Origin: Acidimicrobiales bacterium
GTDB lineage: Bacteria > Actinomycetota > Acidimicrobiia > Acidimicrobiales > UBA8592
Assembly (NCBI GenBank): GCA_013912105.1
Contig: JACERY010000001.1
Location: 124,001-188,000, forward strand
Length of the DNA: 64,000 nucleotides
Direction of reading: 5' to 3'
The notes below the pieces were generated by a model. The model saw nothing but the letters and a program-made list of their open reading frames with translations. It searched no databases and had not been told where the DNA came from. This document shows positions 60,703-64,000 of this stretch, one piece after another. The translations under genes were made by a program, and so were the position numbers. Numbering within the stretch: position 1 is the stretch's first letter; each line of letters begins with the position of its first letter.

Positions 60703-61607
60703 GAGAAAAGAGCAAATAATTCTTGAAACGCTACGAGTTGCCCTCCGCTAGTTGATGATGGGACAAGTATAGGAGTGTCCAAACCGGCATCGTACCACTT
60801 TTCTAATCCTTCTTTAACCTCACTTGCTGAACCGTATAGGGTTACATCACTAAGCCACTCATCGGTCATCAGACTAGGCAATAATCCATATTCTCTCTTC
60901 TGAAGTGCTTCTTCAATTCTTTTCATTTCTTTTTCATACCCGGCAGCCTTCCAATAATTTCTGTAGTTAGGAAGATGCATGTACATAGTCAATGTTTTCC
61001 TATTCACCGCAGCAGCTGCTTCTCGATCTTCCGAAATGCAAGTTGGAATCATGCCACCAATAAAAAAACTGTCAGAGATCTCTTGGCTCTCCCTCATTCT
61101 TTGTAAAGAACCTCTCAAAGCACTTCTGGCCCCATTAGCAAGCACAACTCCATCACCTATTGCCGCGCCTAAATTCATCATACGATCACGCATGGCAGCA
61201 AGAATCACTGGTGGAAGTTCACCTATTTTTTTAGTAGCTTTGAACTCTTCAATAAATTTTTGCATGTCTGATAAAGGTCTACCAGTTACTAGCGAAAGAC
61301 GGTCATTCATCGGTCCGTGGCTAACTCCTACTCCAAAGCGAAAGCGCCCTTCAGATAATTCATGAATAAACGATGCAGAAGATGCATAATCTTGCGGGTG
61401 CCGAGTATAAATATTTACGATTGAAGTTCCAATTGAAATATGTTCTGTTCTTGCTGCAATTCCTTGGCATAGACCCAAAGCATCCCCGAAACTAGGGCAA
61501 TAAATTCCGGAGAAACCCCTTTCTTCAATTTCAACTGCTAGGTCCAGAGTAATTGATCGCCTTCCAGGAACCGCAGCAAGCGACACAGATGGGAGTCTGT
61601 TATTCAA
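60699..61607 (-). CDS. LLM-class (F420-type) oxidoreductase
   Basis: A 302-residue luciferase-like enzyme. EIEERGFSGIYCPSFGDALGL, ISIGTSIVNIYTRHPQDYA and EGRFRFGVGVSHGPMNDRL are the family motifs. The frame is open to 61730, but the upstream part lies inside the acyl-CoA dehydrogenase gene; the family alignment begins near LPSVSLAAV, so TTG 61607, overlapping the dehydrogenase stop by eight bases, is the best start. Its stop overlaps that of the VOC gene by four bases. The substrate is unknown. Confidence 0.82.
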   Translation of the reverse strand: MNNRLPSVSLAAVPGRRSITLDLAVEIEERGFSGIYCPSFGDALGLCQGIAARTEHISIGTSIVNIYTRHPQDYASSASFIHELSEGRFRFGVGVSHGPMNDRLSLVTGRPLSDMQKFIEEFKATKKIGELPPVILAAMRDRMMNLGAAIGDGVVLANGARSALRGSLQRMRESQEISDSFFIGGMIPTCISEDREAAAAVNRKTLTMYMHLPNYRNYWKAAGYEKEMKRIEEALQKREYGLLPSLMTDEWLSDVTLYGSASEVKEGLEKWYDAGLDTPILVPSSTSGGQLVAFQELFALFS

Positions 61608-62814
61608 TACGCAACCCGGAGATGGCGCGGCTAATAACAAGTTGTTGAATCTGCTCTGTCCCTTCGAAAATGTCGTGTATTTTCGCATCCCTGTGCCACC
61701 GTTCAACAGGATATTCCCGAGTGTATCCATAGCCTCCGAGTATTTGAATAGCTCTTTCAGTAGCCCATACGGCTACCCGTCCAGCTTTAAGTTTCGCCAT
61801 TGATCCTTCAGCATTCTTAAATTGGCCTTGCTTTCCTAGCCAAGCAGCTCTCCAAGCTAGCATTCTTGTCGCATCAATTTCTGTTGCGATATCAGCGAGC
61901 ATGAAAGCTATGCTTTGGTTCTGAATTATTGGTTTTCCGAACGCGTAACGTTCTTTAGCGTATTCTAGTGAATACTCATACGCAGCTCGTGCGACCCCGA
62001 TAGCTTGAGCGGCGACTGCAGGTCTAGTAGCTTCAAATGTTTGCATAGCTGCTTGAGCATTACCCTTTTTGCCAGATCGTACTCTTGCTAAACGCTCATC
62101 AAGTTTTTCCTTACCACCCAATAGACAATGACCCGGAACTCTAACATCATCTAAGACAACCTCTGCAGTGTGGCTCGCTCGGATACCATGTTTCTTATAC
62201 TTTTGCCCTTGGCTTAAACCAGGTGTATCTGGAGGAACCACAAAACTCGCGTGTCCTTTAGAACCCAAAGTTGGGTCAATAACTGCCACGACTACATGAA
62301 TATCTGCTATCCCTCCATTCGTTATCCATGCTTTTGTTCCATTTAAAGTCCACTCATCTTTTGCTTCGTCATATTTAGCAGAAAGCCGATAGCCACCGAC
62401 ATCTGAACCCGCATCCGGTTCAGATGCACAGAAAGCTCCAAGCTTTAAATTTTGAGCATCCCCATAACACTGCGGAACCCATTCCATTACTTGCTCACTA
62501 TTCCCTGAAGCTAAAATTCCTGCAGCGGCGAGTCCTGAGCCCATAATAGCCATTCCTATTCCGGCATCACCCCAGAATAGTTCCTCAATCGCTACTGGCA
62601 GCGTTAGCCCAGTTGGGTCATTTGTCATAGCTTCAGCCATAAACTCCCAACCATAAAGACCTATTTCAGCAGCCTGTTTAACTACAGGATAGGGAAATTC
62701 TTCTTTCTCATCCCATTCTTCAGCGACAGGCCTAACTACTTCTTCTGCAAAACCATGCACCCAGTTTTGGATTCCAATTTGATCATCATTTAGCTCAAGT
62801 GAGAATTCAGCCAT
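61600..62814 (-). CDS. Acyl-CoA dehydrogenase
   Basis: A 404-residue acyl-CoA dehydrogenase. ASEPDAGSDVGGY and ATKAWITNGG-like strands (NGTKAWITNGG) contact FAD and substrate. KERYAFGKPIIQNQSIAFMLAD is the central FAD helix, and IFEGTEQIQQLVISR ends the core with the catalytic Glu of the FEGT motif, as in medium-chain enzymes. The ATG at 62814 follows GAGAGGT. It is translationally linked to the luciferase-like gene and lies upstream of the oppositely oriented valS. Confidence 0.9.
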   Translation of the reverse strand: MAEFSLELNDDQIGIQNWVHGFAEEVVRPVAEEWDEKEEFPYPVVKQAAEIGLYGWEFMAEAMTNDPTGLTLPVAIEELFWGDAGIGMAIMGSGLAAAGILASGNSEQVMEWVPQCYGDAQNLKLGAFCASEPDAGSDVGGYRLSAKYDEAKDEWTLNGTKAWITNGGIADIHVVVAVIDPTLGSKGHASFVVPPDTPGLSQGQKYKKHGIRASHTAEVVLDDVRVPGHCLLGGKEKLDERLARVRSGKKGNAQAAMQTFEATRPAVAAQAIGVARAAYEYSLEYAKERYAFGKPIIQNQSIAFMLADIATEIDATRMLAWRAAWLGKQGQFKNAEGSMAKLKAGRVAVWATERAIQILGGYGYTREYPVERWHRDAKIHDIFEGTEQIQQLVISRAISGLRIE

Positions 62815-62930
62815 TTATAAATTACCTCTCTACAAATAAGTTCACATCTTTATAATAATGGTTATTATTTACCAGCATAGGGTAGGCGTTGAAGATCGTC
62901 TAGAGCATGGGATGAAAAGTAATGTCAGCG

Positions 62931-62944
62931 AACAATTAATTGTT
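62931..62944. promoter_or_regulatory. 14-base palindrome in front of valS
   Basis: AACAATTAATTGTT is perfectly self-complementary and lies 53 bases before the valS start, in the 182-base gap shared with the divergent acyl-CoA dehydrogenase gene. There is no T-box specifier or terminator structure in the gap that I can see. Confidence 0.25.
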
Positions 62945-62996
62945 TCTTGCCTTCTTGCATCATTCAAGCAGTAAACGGCATTACCATTTCTAAATA

Positions 62997-64000
62997 ATGA
63001 CTGAAAATGCCTCACCTCCGGAACTTGCTAAATCCTATATTCCTTCTGAGACTGAAGAAGAAATCAGTGCTCTATGGTCCAAGTCAGGCGCATTCCACTC
63101 AAACCCCTTAACAACTGATAAAAAACCGTATTCTATAATTATTCCGCCACCTAATGTGACTGCTGCTTTACATTTAGGCCACGCTCTAAACAATACGCTC
63201 CAGGATGTATTGGTGAGATACCACCGGATGGCTGGCTATGCCACAATGTGGATGCCGGGGACTGACCACGCAGGGATTGCCACACAAACTGTGGTTGAGA
63301 AAAGACTGCTGGGCGATGGGACCTCGCGCTTGGAGATAGGAAGAGATGCCTTTGTCCAAAGAACTCAAGAGTGGAAAGATGAATATGAAGAAATCATCAT
63401 CAACCAACTCATAGCTATGGGTGCGTCCTGTGATTTTGATCGAACTCGTTTCACTATGGACGAAATCTGTGCAAATGCTGTCCGACATGCTTTTTTTACT
63501 CTCTTTAAAGATGGTTTGATCTATAGAGGGAAAAGATTAGTCAATTGGGATCCTGAAACCATGACAGCTTTAGCTGATGATGAAGTAGAAATGGAAGAGA
63601 TTGAAGGGTCAATGTGGTACTTACGGTATCCGCTTGAAGATGGTTCGGGATACGTAACTGTTGCTACAACTCGCCCGGAAACAATGCTGGGAGACACTGC
63701 AGTAGCTGTAAATCCAAACGATGTCCTTGCGGGAGATCTAGTGGGGAAGATGATTCGATTACCCATTGTGAATAGGTTGATTCCTATTGTTGCCGATGAC
63801 TACGTCATTATGGCAGATCCAGATAGCGATGATATAAAGGCTCGGTATGCATCTGGCTTCTTGAAAGTTACCCCGGCTCATGATCCCAATGATTGGGAAA
63901 TTGGCCTCAGGCATGATCTTCCAATTATCAATATCATGGGACCTGATGCAAAAATTTCTGCTCATTATGGATGGGATGATGTTTCCCAAGAAGCTTCGCA
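62997..64000 (+). CDS. valS: Valyl-tRNA synthetase (partial, N-terminal part)
   Basis: The first 334 residues of valyl-tRNA synthetase, cut by the window end. The class I HIGH motif appears as PPPNVTAALHLGHALNNT, followed by MWMPGTDHAGIATQTVVEK; both match ValRS. The editing (CP1) domain begins with RLVNWDPETMTALADDEVE and continues through VATTRPETMLGDTAVAVNP, the threonine-rich editing loop. The enzyme charges tRNA-Val and clears mischarged threonine. ATG 62997 is used. The N-terminus has about 20 residues before the catalytic domain. Confidence 0.95.
   Translation, partial: MTENASPPELAKSYIPSETEEEISALWSKSGAFHSNPLTTDKKPYSIIIPPPNVTAALHLGHALNNTLQDVLVRYHRMAGYATMWMPGTDHAGIATQTVVEKRLLGDGTSRLEIGRDAFVQRTQEWKDEYEEIIINQLIAMGASCDFDRTRFTMDEICANAVRHAFFTLFKDGLIYRGKRLVNWDPETMTALADDEVEMEEIEGSMWYLRYPLEDGSGYVTVATTRPETMLGDTAVAVNPNDVLAGDLVGKMIRLPIVNRLIPIVADDYVIMADPDSDDIKARYASGFLKVTPAHDPNDWEIGLRHDLPIINIMGPDAKISAHYGWDDVSQEAS

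Noticed and set aside
61608..61730. N-terminal extension of the LLM enzyme inside the acyl-CoA dehydrogenase gene
   Set aside because: The dehydrogenase catalytic C-terminus (FEGT motif) occupies this DNA; luciferase-like similarity starts after TTG 61607.
62815..62996. T-box riboswitch upstream of valS
   Set aside because: No T-box sequence, specifier loop or terminator/antiterminator pair can be seen; only a short palindrome is present.

Overview
The window reads as one gene-dense, AT-rich bacterial chromosome segment (G+C near 40% by eye). It holds 61 protein genes, two of them cut by the window edges, with no tRNA, rRNA, insertion sequence, phage gene or CRISPR array. No stretch longer than 300 bases lacks a gene. 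The gene content points to an actinobacterium of the marine Acidimicrobiia kind: four luciferase-like (F420-type) monooxygenases, a DUF35/lipid-transfer-thiolase pair, P450, MgtE-N/CBS plus DUF1003, many acyl-CoA dehydrogenases, crotonases, acyl-CoA synthetases and SDRs, and a substrate-binding lipoprotein with a Ser/Glu-rich linker. This placement is inferred from gene families, not from a marker gene.

Layout. 1-3.8 kb (minus): MFS transporter, metallo-beta-lactamase hydrolase, crotonase, atypical glycerophosphodiesterase. 3.9-10.5 kb: MgtE-N/CBS + DUF1003 pair, amidohydrolase, GDSL hydrolase, ArfB, SurE, flavodoxin-like protein, TIM-barrel isomerase. 10.5-17.9 kb (plus): acyl-CoA synthetase, a metallo-beta-lactamase protein that has lost metal ligands, translationally coupled arylsulfatase, DUF35 protein, thiolase-like protein. 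17.9-22.1 kb (minus): P450, FMN-binding split-barrel protein, TLP1-type thiolase, luciferase-like enzyme. 22.2-34.2 kb (mostly plus): SnoaL-like protein, luciferase-like enzyme, kinase-like phosphotransferase, second SurE, acyl-CoA dehydrogenase, SDR, a DUF7064/7065-like + phosphotransferase + DUF6285 operon, UDP-glucose dehydrogenase, acyl-CoA synthetase, crotonase. 34.3-40.7 kb: a complete branched-chain-type ABC importer with a fused permease. 40.7-49 kb: BCCP-carboxyltransferase fusion, SnoaL-like protein, nitroreductases, SDRs, alpha/beta hydrolase, CoA transferase and, at 47,462-48,004, a CMD/AhpD-like gene interrupted by one in-frame TGA. 49-62.8 kb: haloalkane-dehalogenase-like hydrolase, acyl-CoA synthetase, molybdopterin oxidoreductase, dienoyl-CoA isomerase-like protein, acyl-CoA dehydrogenases, a Rieske oxygenase/VOC pair and further luciferase-like enzymes. 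The window ends inside valS.

How the genes fit together. The theme is uptake and oxidative catabolism of acyl or cyclic organic compounds: import (Liv-type ABC), activation (three acyl-CoA synthetases, CoA transferase), desulfation and dehalogenation, oxygenation (P450, Rieske, luciferase-like), then beta-oxidation-type steps (acyl-CoA dehydrogenases, crotonases, thiolase-like proteins). The substrates cannot be read from the sequence.

The strongest unexpected signal is the CMD/AhpD-like gene. Its single in-frame TGA falls exactly where the second Cys of a CxxC motif is expected. Twenty bases after it comes the GGC apical loop of a perfect 7-bp hairpin, the size, spacing and loop-G layout of a bacterial SECIS element. 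I read it as a selenoprotein with a CxxU redox motif, in an apparent operon with a CoA transferase.
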